From positions 992,001 to 1,056,000 of the forward strand of contig OY970321.1 of the NCBI GenBank assembly GCA_963716735.1: a DNA stretch of 64,000 nucleotides, in the 5' to 3' direction. Below, piece after piece: positions 44,627-52,047 of the stretch. The notes beneath the pieces were generated by a model. That model made no database searches. It was given only the letters and a program-made list of their open reading frames with translations, and had not been told where the DNA came from. The stretch's first letter is position 1. Each line of letters starts with the position of its first letter. Both the position numbers and the translations under genes were made by a program. The DNA is from VRUE01 sp963716735. Its GTDB lineage: Bacteria > Actinomycetota > Thermoleophilia > Solirubrobacterales > 70-9.

Positions 44627-44640
44627 CTCGCGCAGGCTAG

Positions 44641-45696
44641 CTGTAGTTACTCAGCACGTTGTTCCAACTCGGTAAGCCGAGCCGCGGGTGCCTTGTGGCC
44701 AAGGGAGCCGTGTCGTCTCCTGAAGTTGTAGTGATCGAGCCAGCCGGGCAGCGCCGCGGTGCGCTCAGCAGAGGAGCCATAGATGGCGCCATAGGCCCAG
44801 CGGTTGGTGAGCGTCTGAATGAAGCGCTCGGCCTTGCCGTTGGTCTGAGGCCGGTAGGGGCGGGTGAAGATGTGGCGCATATCGAGCTCAGCGCAGGCCT
44901 GCGCGTGCACGGCGGAGCGATAACAGGAGCCATTGTCTGAGAGCACCCGCTCGACCTGAACTCCCATTCCCTTGAACCAGTTGACAGCTCGGCGCAGGAA
45001 CCCTGCCGCCGTGGTGCCCTTCTCGTCGGCCAAGACCTCAACGTAGGCAAGGCGGGTGGCGTCATCGACGCAGACGTGGACGAACTCCCAGCCGGTGGCC
45101 CCTTTGCCGTGGTTGCCCCCACGCTTTTGCTGGCTCTTGCGATTCCCGGTGACTCGGTGCCCAGCGCCTTTGGCGCTGATCCTCCCCAGCTTCTTGATGT
45201 CGACATGGATCAGCTCCCCAGGGCACTTGCGCTCATAGCGGTTGGGCGGCTCGAATGGCTCCAGGCGACTGCGCTTGCCTAGCCCGATCCGAGCCAGCCA
45301 CCTGGAGACGGTCGAGAGCGCCATGCCCAAGACCTCGGCGATCTCAGCAGCGGTCATCCGCAGACGTCGTAGGGCCTCGACCGCCTGAAGGCGGTCGGCC
45401 GGAAGCCGTGAAGGCACCCGCTTGGGTGCGGAACTGCGATCCAGCAGTCCTGCCTCTCCCTCCGCTCGCCAGCGGGCCAGCCACTTGCGAGCGCTCCGCT
45501 CGCTGATGCCGGCGGCCTCGGCCGCCACCATCAGCGACCAGTCCTCCTCTTCGATGCGCTTGACCAGCAGCCTGCGGCTGTTCGGGCAGGTTCGAGCGTT
45601 AGCGTGGATCTTCATCCGGTGTCCTCCTTGATCTGGGTGGCTCGCACCCCCAGCCTTCAAGGAGGCCCGGATGAACAACGTTGTGAGGAACTACAG
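44641..45696 (-). mobile_element. Intact IS481-family insertion sequence with target duplication
   Basis: The left end begins CTGTAGTTACTCAGCACGTT, and the right end, read inward, begins CTGTAGTTCCTCACAACGTT, giving imperfect inverted repeats of about 27 bases with the TGT start typical of the family. CTAG flanks both ends (44637-44640 and 45697-45700), the apparent 4-bp target duplication; a one-base shift would make it GCTAG. The 1056-base element contains only the transposase gene and looks complete. It sits just upstream of the amidotransferase gene. Confidence 0.88.
44647..45615 (-). CDS. IS481-family transposase
   Basis: 322 residues from ATG 45615, with AGGAGG seven bases upstream. 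An N-terminal HTH ('VAAEAAGISERSARKWLARW' and 'EIAEVLGMALSTVSRWLARI') is followed by a DDE integrase core: Asp in 'ELIHVDIKKL', Asp in 'VLSDNGSCY' and Glu in 'TNGKAERFIQTL'. All three acidic residues are present, so the enzyme may be active. It moves the element it lies in. Confidence 0.93.
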   Translation of the reverse strand: MKIHANARTCPNSRRLLVKRIEEEDWSLMVAAEAAGISERSARKWLARWRAEGEAGLLDRSSAPKRVPSRLPADRLQAVEALRRLRMTAAEIAEVLGMALSTVSRWLARIGLGKRSRLEPFEPPNRYERKCPGELIHVDIKKLGRISAKGAGHRVTGNRKSQQKRGGNHGKGATGWEFVHVCVDDATRLAYVEVLADEKGTTAAGFLRRAVNWFKGMGVQVERVLSDNGSCYRSAVHAQACAELDMRHIFTRPYRPQTNGKAERFIQTLTNRWAYGAIYGSSAERTAALPGWLDHYNFRRRHGSLGHKAPAARLTELEQRAE

Positions 45697-45718
45697 CTAG
45701 GCGCGCTACCGTTGCGCG

Positions 45719-45967
45719 ATGCCCAAGCGACACGGGATCGCGTTCTTCCGGCCTGAGGCTCGACCGGCCGCGGCTACGGGCGCCCAGCTCCGGGGCGCGG
45801 CCGCGATCGGGGCCCTCGCGGTCGGTGCCGCCGCGGTCGGCGGCTTCGCGATCGGCCGGCTCAGCGTGGGGCGGCTCTCCATCGACCGCGCGGCGATTGG
45901 CAGCCTGAAGATCCGCGACCTCGAGGTCGAGAAGCTGCGCGTGCGCGACGGCATGCCCCCGGCATGA
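45719..45967 (+). CDS. Small repeat protein of unknown function
   Basis: 82 residues. After a basic N-terminus (PKRHGIAFFRPEARPAAATG), about 45 residues alternate Gly, Ala, Ile, Val and Arg/Leu in a loose five-to-six residue rhythm ('IGRLSVGRLSIDRAAIGSLKIRDLEVEKLRV'-type, here split as IGRLSVGRLSI and LEVEKLRV), which suggests a short beta-solenoid. The stop overlaps the next gene's ATG as ATGA, so the two are translationally coupled. No signal peptide is clear. Starts ATG 45719, close to the IS right end. Confidence 0.5.
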   Translation: MPKRHGIAFFRPEARPAAATGAQLRGAAAIGALAVGAAAVGGFAIGRLSVGRLSIDRAAIGSLKIRDLEVEKLRVRDGMPPA

Positions 45968-46947
45968 GGCGAACGGGCCTCGCCGCTCTAGCGCTCGCGG
46001 CGCTGATCATCTGGCCGGCGTCAGCGCAGGCCGTCGGCCCCTATCCGGACCTCGGCAGCTGCCAGGTCTTCCCCGACCCGCCGGCTTCGCTCTCCCCCAG
46101 CGCGCCCTCGCTTCCCAACCAGGCCGCCTGGAACCAGGACGTCTCCCACGCCCCCCTCGCCCCCAACTCCGCCGCGACCATTGCCTACATCAACTCTCAC
46201 GGCGGCGATCGCCTCCACCCCGACTTCGGCTCACCGCGCACCTATGGCTTTCCCTACGCCGTGGTCGGCGCCGGCCAGGCCCCGCTGCCGATCCACTACA
46301 CCGCCTACGGCGACGAGAGCGACCGGGGGCCGTTCCCGATTCCCACCGGCGCGCCTGTCGAGGGTGGCCGGCACAGCGACGGCGACCGCCACGTGCTCGT
46401 CGTCGACCGCTCCAACTGCACGCTCTTCGAGCTCTACCGCGCCTTTCCCGAGCGAGGTGAGCGACCGCGCTGGAACGCGGACTCAGGCGTCAAATGGGAC
46501 CTCAACTCGACCGCGCTGCGGCCCGACTCGTGGACCTCGGCCGACGCCGCTGGGTTGCCGATCTTCCCCGGCCTCGTCCGCTACGACGAGGCCGCCTCAG
46601 GGCAGCTCGACCACGCGATCCGGGTCACCTTCGACAGCACCCGCGAGGCCTGGGTCCACCCCGCCTCGCATTGCGCCGGCGACACCGCCAACCCCAACGC
46701 ACCGGCGATGGGGACGCGGCTGCGGCTGAAGGCCGGCTACGGCCTCGGCCGCTTCAGCGGTGCGGCAAAGACGATCGCCCTGGCCCTCAAACGCTACGGG
46801 ATGATCGTCGCCGACAACGGCTCCAACTGGTACTTCAGCGGCAGCAGCGACCGGCGCTGGGACGACGAGAACCTGAACCAGCTGAAGGCGATCCCGGGCA
46901 GCGCCTTCCAGGTCGTGCGCAGCGCCGCCCACGCGCACGCCTGCTGA
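45964..46947 (+). CDS. Secreted protein of an unnamed widespread family
   Basis: 327 residues with a signal peptide (RRTGLAALALAALIIWPASAQA). Conserved-looking blocks are 'LHPDFGSPRTYGFPYAVV', 'PIHYTAYGDESDRGPFPIP', 'GDRHVLVVDR', 'DLNSTALRPDSWTSADAAGL', 'PGLVRYDEAASGQLDHAIRV' and 'ALKRYGMIVADNGSNWYFSG'. I recognise the pattern from other bacterial and fungal secreted proteins, but know of no assigned activity; the His/Asp/Glu-rich blocks would fit a hydrolase or a carbohydrate-binding fold. It is coupled to the small repeat protein upstream. Few cysteines. Confidence 0.65.
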   Translation: MRRTGLAALALAALIIWPASAQAVGPYPDLGSCQVFPDPPASLSPSAPSLPNQAAWNQDVSHAPLAPNSAATIAYINSHGGDRLHPDFGSPRTYGFPYAVVGAGQAPLPIHYTAYGDESDRGPFPIPTGAPVEGGRHSDGDRHVLVVDRSNCTLFELYRAFPERGERPRWNADSGVKWDLNSTALRPDSWTSADAAGLPIFPGLVRYDEAASGQLDHAIRVTFDSTREAWVHPASHCAGDTANPNAPAMGTRLRLKAGYGLGRFSGAAKTIALALKRYGMIVADNGSNWYFSGSSDRRWDDENLNQLKAIPGSAFQVVRSAAHAHAC

Positions 46948-46950
46948 GCG

Positions 46951-47547
46951 TCAACCGCCGCCGAGCGAGACGTGGCGGAATTCGGCCCGCAGCCGCGACT
47001 CGAGTTCCGCCGCGGCGATCTCGTCCTCCTCTTCCCCATCGCCGCTGATCAGCACCACCTCGTTTGCGGGAAAGCTCTGCAGCTGATCCTCGACGGCCTG
47101 CACGACGTCCTCGTCCCCGACCCGCGCCTCGGCCGCGATGCCGGCCTTGGCAAGCGCCGCCACCGTGGCGACCAGGTTCTGCTGGGCGACCTGGCGCGCA
47201 CCCTCCACGTCGGAGGCCCAGCGATCGAGGAAACCGATCCTGGCCGGGGACAGAACGAGCACCTCGGCATCGTCATTGCCGCCGCCGAGCGTCGCCGCGG
47301 CAGCGATCTGCCGCACCGAAGCCGGCTCCTCGACCGGGCAGGTGGTGACGAGGAGGACGTGGCGCCGACCGTCCTCGGCGGGCGCGCCGATCGGACCAAG
47401 CGGGCGCTGCCGCGCCGCGATCCAGATGATCGCGAAGGCGACCAAGGCCGCAACCGCAAGGCCGAGACCGGGGCCCGCGATCGCGAATCCCGCAATTATC
47501 GGGACCACGATCGCGGCCGCGATCACGGGCAACTTCCAAGGGGCCAT
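46951..47547 (-). CDS. Membrane-anchored protein with a universal-stress-like domain
   Basis: 198 residues. Two N-terminal hydrophobic helices (LPVIAAAIVVPIIAGFAIAG and LGLAVAALVAFAIIWIAA) are followed by a cytoplasmic domain: 'RRHVLLVTTCPVEE', a long helix 'EGARQVAQQNLVATVAALAKAGI' (EGARQVAQQNLV...), then 'VGDEDVVQAVEDQLQSFPAN' and 'EVVLISGDG'. This matches the alpha/beta order of universal stress proteins without an obvious ATP-binding glycine motif. Function unknown. Convergent with the secreted protein gene. Confidence 0.6.
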   Translation of the reverse strand: MAPWKLPVIAAAIVVPIIAGFAIAGPGLGLAVAALVAFAIIWIAARQRPLGPIGAPAEDGRRHVLLVTTCPVEEPASVRQIAAAATLGGGNDDAEVLVLSPARIGFLDRWASDVEGARQVAQQNLVATVAALAKAGIAAEARVGDEDVVQAVEDQLQSFPANEVVLISGDGEEEDEIAAAELESRLRAEFRHVSLGGG

Positions 47548-47571
47548 GGCCCCGATTGTGGCTAAGGCGGT

Positions 47572-47715
47572 CTAAACGCGACGCCTGGCGCCACCAAACA
47601 TCGGCATCAGCAGCATCGCCAAACCGATCAGGATCACGATGATCCCGAGGATGTAGCTGACGAGCAGCGCGAGCACGATCCCAACGAGGATTACAACTAT
47701 TGAGCTTGGAGTCAT
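47572..47715 (-). CDS. 47-residue hydrophobic membrane protein
   Basis: An uninterrupted frame from ATG 47715 to TAG encodes a protein that is almost entirely one or two membrane helices: VVILVGIVLALLVSYILG and IVILIGLAMLLMPMF, ending in GGARRRV. The positive tail predicts a cytoplasmic C-terminus. It lies between two leftward genes with a gap of 24 bases to the next start and ten to the photolyase stop. Similar short proteins are common in actinobacteria. Function unknown; the Shine-Dalgarno site is weak. Confidence 0.55.
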   Translation of the reverse strand: MTPSSIVVILVGIVLALLVSYILGIIVILIGLAMLLMPMFGGARRRV

Positions 47716-47725
47716 GGCCGTCTGA

Positions 47726-49096
47726 TTACCCCTGCCCCGATTCCCTTAAACGCCTGAATTGGACAACGGCTTCCTCGTGGTCGACGATCGGATCGGGGTA
47801 GTCGAAGCCGCGCCGCTCGGCGGCCTCGAGCGCCCAGGGTTCGTGGACCTCACCCCCCGACAGCGCGGCGAGCTCGGGCACGTGGCGACGCACGTACTCA
47901 CCCTCGGGATCGAAGCGATGCGCCTGCCGCAGCGGATTCAGCACCCGGTTGGGCCTGGTGTCGTTGCCGGTGCCGGCCACCCACTGCCAGTTGCCGACGT
48001 TGTTGGCGAGGTCGGCGTCGACCAGGAGCCCGGCGAAGTGCTCGGCGCCGAGCCGCCAGTACAGATGCAGCGTCTTGGTCAGGAAGGAGGCGACGATCAT
48101 CCGGGCGCGGTTGTGCATGAAGCCCTCGCGCAGCAGCTGTCGCATGCCGGCGTCGACGATCGGGTAGCCGGTACGCCCCTGCCGCCAGGTCTCGGCGAGG
48201 CGCTTGCTGTGCCGCCAGCGATCGCCGCGGCCGCGGTAGTCGGCCCGCGGCAGGTCCGGCCGCGCTGCCAGCACCTGGTGGTGGAAGTCGCGCCAGCAGA
48301 GTTGCCGGGCGAACGCCTGCCCGCCGGGCCGGCCCTCGACTCGCGCCAGCACAGCCCCCGGTGAGAGGCAGCCGAAATGGAGGTCGGCGCTGATGTGGGA
48401 GGTACCGCCGTCGAAGGCAAGGATGTTGCGGCTCTCGTCATAGCCGGCAAGCCCCGTCCGCAGCCAGCGCTCAAGTCGCTTCCGCGCCGCCGCCTCGCCA
48501 CCGTCCGGCAGATCCGGCGAGGGCGCGTCGTCGGTCAGCTTGCGCAGCGCGGGGATCCGCCCGACCCGAGCACCGGGCGGCAGCGCCAGCCTGCGCGGCG
48601 CGGGATGCGACGCACGCCGCGGCTGCTCGGACCAGACCCGCCAGTAGGGGGTGAAGACGCGGTAGTGGTCACCGCCTCCTGGCACCAGCTCACCTGGCTC
48701 GGCCACGGTGACGCCGGCATGAACGCACAGCCGCAACCTCGTCCGCCCGCAACCCATCGCGAGCCGCTCGCGGCGCCGGCGGGCGTAGGCGCTGTAGTCG
48801 GCGCTGAGGTGGATCGCGGAGGCATCGCTCTCCCCCGCCACCCGTAGCGCCTCCTCGACCGGGTTGCCACGACGTATCGCCAGGCGAGCGCCGCGCTCCC
48901 GCAGCGAGCCGTCGAGATCGTGCAGGCAATCGAGCAGGTAGGCGAGCCGGTTCGCCGACCCGCAGCTACCGCGCAGCAGCACGTCGTCGAAGACGAACAA
49001 CGGGACGACGTGCTCGGCTTCGCGCGCCGCCGCGGCGAGCGCGGGCTGATCCCTCACCCGCAGGTCGCGGGTGAAGAGGACGACGGCGCAACTCAA
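47726..49096 (-). CDS. phrB: Deoxyribodipyrimidine photolyase (class I CPD type)
   Basis: 456 residues. 'VVLFTRDLRVRDQPALAAA' opens the antenna-binding domain; the FAD-binding domain shows 'FARQLCWRDFHHQVL', 'GRTGYPIVDAGMRQL', 'FMHNRARMIVASFLTK', 'LVDADLANNVGNWQWVAGTG' and 'RVLNP'. It reverses cyclobutane pyrimidine dimers using blue light. The TTG at 49096 overlaps the previous gene's TGA (TTGA), so the two genes are coupled. Conserved Trp residues of the electron-transfer chain appear present. Confidence 0.92.
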   Translation of the reverse strand: MSCAVVLFTRDLRVRDQPALAAAAREAEHVVPLFVFDDVLLRGSCGSANRLAYLLDCLHDLDGSLRERGARLAIRRGNPVEEALRVAGESDASAIHLSADYSAYARRRRERLAMGCGRTRLRLCVHAGVTVAEPGELVPGGGDHYRVFTPYWRVWSEQPRRASHPAPRRLALPPGARVGRIPALRKLTDDAPSPDLPDGGEAAARKRLERWLRTGLAGYDESRNILAFDGGTSHISADLHFGCLSPGAVLARVEGRPGGQAFARQLCWRDFHHQVLAARPDLPRADYRGRGDRWRHSKRLAETWRQGRTGYPIVDAGMRQLLREGFMHNRARMIVASFLTKTLHLYWRLGAEHFAGLLVDADLANNVGNWQWVAGTGNDTRPNRVLNPLRQAHRFDPEGEYVRRHVPELAALSGGEVHEPWALEAAERRGFDYPDPIVDHEEAVVQFRRLRESGQG

Positions 49097-49995
49097 TCCG
49101 ACCCTTCCTCCTCCAGTGCCCGTCGCAGCGTCTCGTCGAACGGCTCGGGTGAGATCCCGAACGGCGCGGCGCCGGATGGATCGGTCACCACGGTCGCGGT
49201 GGTCAGCCCCTCGACCAGGGGGCGGGCCACCCCCGTATCGACCGGCGTGACCAGGCCGAGCCAGAGCGCCGAGAGCCAGGGAGTGACGAACGGAACGGGG
49301 ACCTTGGGCCGCCGTCGCTTCCCCATGACGACCGCCATCCGGTCGAGCATCGCCGCGTAGCTGAGGATGTCGGGGCCACCAATCTGCACCTCCCGGCCCA
49401 CGCACTCGGGAACCTCGGGTGCGCGGTGCAGGTACTCGACCGCGGCGTCGATCCCGATCGGCTGCGTGTCGGTCTGCAGCCAGGACGGCGCGATCATCAC
49501 CGGCAGGCGTCCGACCAGGTAGCGCAGCGTCCGGTAGGACTCGCTGCCGGCGCCGACCACCATCGCCGCCCTGAAGTACGTCAGCGGCGGCCCTTCCGCG
49601 GCGAGCACCCGCGCCGTCTCATGCCGGCTACGCAGATGCTCCGAGACACGCTCGTCGCCGAGTCCGCCCAGGTAGACGACCCGCTCGACCCCCTCCCGCC
49701 CGGCCATCCGGGCGAAGTTCGACGCCCCGAGCTGCTCGCGCGCCGCGTAGTCGCCCCCGCCGGCCATCGCGTGGACCAGGTAGTAGGCGGTCGTGATCCC
49801 ACGCCCGGCGCCGACCAGGCTTTTCGCGTCGGTCACGTCGCCGTGGTGGGCCTCGAACCCTTCGGCCTCGAGTCGGCCGGCCTTGGAGCGATCGCGAACC
49901 AAGCAGCGCACCCCCGTATCCGAATCGCGCAGCGAAGCGGCCAGTCGAGCACCGACGAAACCCGTCGCTCCAGCTATCAGGACGCTTGCGGCAAT
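49093..49995 (-). CDS. NAD(P)-binding epimerase/NmrA-like protein with non-standard start
   Basis: About 300 residues. The Rossmann motif 'VLIAGATGFVGARLAASL' lies upstream of the first standard start at 49911, so the real start must be further up; after an in-frame stop the only plausible codons are ATT 49993-49995 or CTG 49978-49980. The body reads 'VRCLVRDRS', 'AYYLVHAMAGGGDY', 'RVVYLGGLGDER' and 'YFRAAMVVGAGSES', typical of the atypical SDR family near SDR_a5/NmrA. It is coupled to photolyase downstream. Substrate unknown. Confidence 0.8.
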   Translation of the reverse strand: MAASVLIAGATGFVGARLAASLRDSDTGVRCLVRDRSKAGRLEAEGFEAHHGDVTDAKSLVGAGRGITTAYYLVHAMAGGGDYAAREQLGASNFARMAGREGVERVVYLGGLGDERVSEHLRSRHETARVLAAEGPPLTYFRAAMVVGAGSESYRTLRYLVGRLPVMIAPSWLQTDTQPIGIDAAVEYLHRAPEVPECVGREVQIGGPDILSYAAMLDRMAVVMGKRRRPKVPVPFVTPWLSALWLGLVTPVDTGVARPLVEGLTTATVVTDPSGAAPFGISPEPFDETLRRALEEEGSD

Positions 49996-50012
49996 CGACC
50001 TAGGCTACCCCG

Positions 50013-50105
50013 CTAGGTCACTCTCCCAATCCAAACTATCCCCGCGATCGAAGCGCCGGCAAGCAATGCAAGTGCGATGTCGGTTCGACGCTCGTTGCTC
50101 GTCAT
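50013..50105 (-). CDS. Possible 30-residue membrane protein
   Basis: ATG 50105 to TAG encodes a short basic start (TSNERRTD) and a single hydrophobic helix (IALALLAGASIAGIVWIG). GGAGG lies about fourteen bases upstream, further than ideal. It precedes the epimerase gene on the same strand. The composition is plausible for a small membrane protein, but chance cannot be excluded. Confidence 0.35.
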   Translation of the reverse strand: MTSNERRTDIALALLAGASIAGIVWIGRVT

Positions 50106-50181
50106 TGCATCAGCTAGAACACCTCCAAAGCCCAAGAGATGCTCCGGCAGTCTCGATTGCGGGATAATCCGAATCGAACCG

Positions 50182-50256
50182 GCCCCGGTAGCTCAGCTGG
50201 ATTAGAGCGCTGACCTTCTAAGTCAGATGTCGCAGGTTCGAATCCTGCCCGGGGCG
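50182..50256 (+). tRNA. tRNA-Arg (TCT)
   Basis: Acceptor GCCCCGG pairs with CCGGGGC, D arm GCTC...GAGC, anticodon stem-loop CTGACCTTCTAAGTCAG with anticodon TCT, variable loop ATGTC, and T arm GCAGGTTCGAATCCTGC. No encoded CCA; the discriminator base is G. It reads AGA codons. Confidence 0.95.
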
Positions 50257-50424
50257 TGTAACGCCTCTTCAGCTGGGTAGGAGTTCCCAAGCGGCTTCCG
50301 GCCCGAACCTCTGCGGCTTTCACCGGTCATCCGGTTCCCGCATGAGTGAGAAGACCAACCGCCGACTTCGGCGGAGAGGCGTTCGGGTCGGAGCCAACTC
50401 CAAAGAGCTAGATGGGAAGGCCAG
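50257..50424 (+). other. Structured intergenic segment after tRNA-Arg
   Basis: 168 bases with several complementary segments: AACGCCTCT near the start with AGAGGCGTT near the end, CCCGAAC with GTTCGGG, ACCGG/CCGGT around TCAT, CCGCCGA around CTT with CGGCGG, and GGAGTT with AACTCC. Some pairs cross. It could be a tRNA-processing/terminator region, a small RNA, or the 5' UTR of the following gene. Confidence 0.35.
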
Positions 50425-50763
50425 ATGCCACCACGCGGAGTGAAAAAGGGAAGCAAACGGGAGCGTCAGTACAAACACATCAAAGAGAGCGAGAAGGAAG
50501 CGGGGCGCTCGACCAAACGCGCCGAGGAGATTGCCTCGCGAGCCGTCAACAAGGAAAAGGCGCGATCGGGTGAGTCAGAGACCTCGTCTCGCAGTTCGAC
50601 TCGCGGTCGCTCGGCCAGCAGCCGAGGCGGTAAGCAGTCGGGCAAAGGCCCCGGGGGCCGAACCCGCGAGCAGCTCTACAACGATGCCAAGAAGCTTGGG
50701 ATCGAAGGTCGCTCGAAGATGAGCAAAAAAGAACTCCAGCAGGCCGTCGCCGGAGCGAGCTGA
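50425..50763 (+). CDS. Basic Rho-N-like/'plasmid stabilisation' protein
   Basis: 112 residues, highly charged. 'GVKKGSKRERQYKHIKESEKE' and 'STKRAEEIASRAVNKEKAR' are followed by a Ser/Gly/Arg-rich linker and a C-terminal 'TREQLYNDAKKLGIEGRSKM' plus 'SKKELQQAV', a SAP/Rho-N-like helix-extended-helix. Such proteins are widely annotated in actinobacteria as plasmid stabilisation proteins without proof; nucleic-acid binding is likely. ATG 50425 has GGAAGG six to eleven bases upstream. Confidence 0.68.
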   Translation: MPPRGVKKGSKRERQYKHIKESEKEAGRSTKRAEEIASRAVNKEKARSGESETSSRSSTRGRSASSRGGKQSGKGPGGRTREQLYNDAKKLGIEGRSKMSKKELQQAVAGAS

Positions 50764-50793
50764 GACAGCTCACCCCCACGCCGGCTCGTCTAC

Positions 50794-50982
50794 TCAGGTC
50801 TTGCGCTCGAGATCCGCGACCTCGTCAGCCTTCTCGTCCGCCCGCTCCTGTGCGTGGTCGAGCTCCTCCTTCTTCTCGCCCTTCTTCTCCTCGCGTTTGC
50901 CCTGACGACGCAGCGAGGAGTCGTCGGTGACGTCACCCGCGACCTGCTTGGCCTTGCCGGTGATCTTGTCGAGAATGCCCAT
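50794..50982 (-). CDS. CsbD-family stress protein
   Basis: 62 residues from ATG 50982: MGILDKITGKAKQVAGDVTD, then 'DSSLRRQGKREEKKGEKKEE' and an acidic-basic helical tail. The glycine-lysine start and the 'G..K...G' spacing are the CsbD signature. Members are small general-stress proteins (sigma-B controlled in Bacillus) of unknown mechanism. AAGGAG lies about eleven bases before the ATG. Confidence 0.82.
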   Translation of the reverse strand: MGILDKITGKAKQVAGDVTDDSSLRRQGKREEKKGEKKEELDHAQERADEKADEVADLERKT

Positions 50983-51131
50983 TCGGTTCTTGGCTCCTTT
51001 AGATGGCTTTCGGTTCCACCTCGAGCTACCCCCCGGCGACACCTATCGAAACGCTCTATTTCACGTAACGGGCGAAATGGTGGGCCGGCGAATCACGCGC
51101 GCAGGATGCCGCCTCCGTAGGATGGCCCCCG

Positions 51132-51932
51132 ATGCCGAGCGTCGACGTGGGAGGGACCGAGCTTCACTACGCGCGCGCCGGCAGCGGGGAGCCGATGCTG
51201 CTGATCCAGGGGATGAGCGCTACCCATCTCGCCTGGGGCCGCCCCTTCCTCTCCGCGCTGGAGCAGAGCTTCGAGTGCGTCGTCTTCGACAACCGCGGAA
51301 TGGGACTGTCCGGGCGGGCGGAAATGCCGTTCACGATCGCCGACCTGACCGGCGACACGCTCCGCCTGCTCGACGCCCTCGAGATCGAAAGCGCCCACGT
51401 CGTCGGCATCTCGATGGGCGGGATGATCGCGCAGGAGCTGGCGCTCGCCCAGCCCGAGCGGATCCGCAGCCTCACTCTCGGCGCGACCTATTGCGGAGGC
51501 CCAGAGGGGACGCGGATGGATCCCGAGGATCTGAAGATGCTGGGTGCGGCGATGGCGTCGGGTGAGCGCGAGCAGGTTCTGCGTGCGATGTGGGAGATCA
51601 ACCTCTCCCCCACCTTCCGCGAAGACGAGACGCGCTTTGCCGAGTTCTGTGCGATGGCCACCGCCCTCCCGGCTCCCCGAGCAGTGACCTTGGAGCAGAT
51701 GCGAGCCTGCGGCGCCCACGACACCAGCGCCCGCCTGGCCCAGATCTCCGTACCGACCCAAGTCATCCACGGCACCGCCGACCGCCTGCTCCGCGTCGAC
51801 AACGGCCTCCAAATCGCCGCCCTGCTCTCGGTTCAGCCCCAGCTACTCGATGACGTCGGCCACCTGTTCTGGTGGGAGCAACCTCAACGCTCCGCGGAGC
51901 TGGTCCGCGAACATGCGCTGGCTGCGACTTAG
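51132..51932 (+). CDS. Alpha/beta-hydrolase
   Basis: 266 residues. The nucleophile is Ser94 in GISMGGM; the oxyanion strand is 'MLLIQGMSATHLAWG', and the likely acid and His are in 'VIHGTADRLLRVDNG' and 'DDVGHLFWWEQP'. The family covers esterases, haloperoxidase-like enzymes and enol-lactone hydrolases; the substrate is open. ATG 51132. The gene ends in the left arm of a long inverted repeat shared with the convergent gene. Confidence 0.85.
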   Translation: MPSVDVGGTELHYARAGSGEPMLLIQGMSATHLAWGRPFLSALEQSFECVVFDNRGMGLSGRAEMPFTIADLTGDTLRLLDALEIESAHVVGISMGGMIAQELALAQPERIRSLTLGATYCGGPEGTRMDPEDLKMLGAAMASGEREQVLRAMWEINLSPTFREDETRFAEFCAMATALPAPRAVTLEQMRACGAHDTSARLAQISVPTQVIHGTADRLLRVDNGLQIAALLSVQPQLLDDVGHLFWWEQPQRSAELVREHALAAT

Positions 51933-52047
51933 AGGCCATCCCGGTAGGGGTGAAACGTCTTGTACTTTTTCGTTGGCGAGTAACGAGCGCCAGCTCAACC
52001 CCAATCATCGAAAAAGTTAAGTGAAAACCCCCTACCGGGATGGCCTC
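51932..52047. terminator. Long hairpin element between convergent genes
   Basis: GAGGCCATCCCGGTAGGGG (51932-51950) pairs perfectly with CCCCTACCGGGATGGCCTC (52029-52047). Inside, CTTTTTCG pairs with CGAAAAAG, and GGCG..GCGCC-type sequence gives a small terminal stem. The arms begin in the hydrolase stop codon and end at the base before the opposite gene's stop. It likely stops transcription from both sides; the 19-bp perfect arms and internal complementarity also resemble a miniature inverted-repeat element. Confidence 0.65.

Noticed and set aside
43738..44640. Long plus-strand frame starting with RPDSNRRPPGPQPG-like sequence
   Set aside because: Its start is the antisense of tRNA-His, a classic source of spurious 'DSNRRP' proteins; the remainder mirrors the amidotransferase gene.
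50114..50456. Minus-strand frames with GFEPATSDLEGQ and PGRIRTCDI motifs
   Set aside because: Both arise from reading tRNA-Arg backwards and are known annotation artefacts, not genes.
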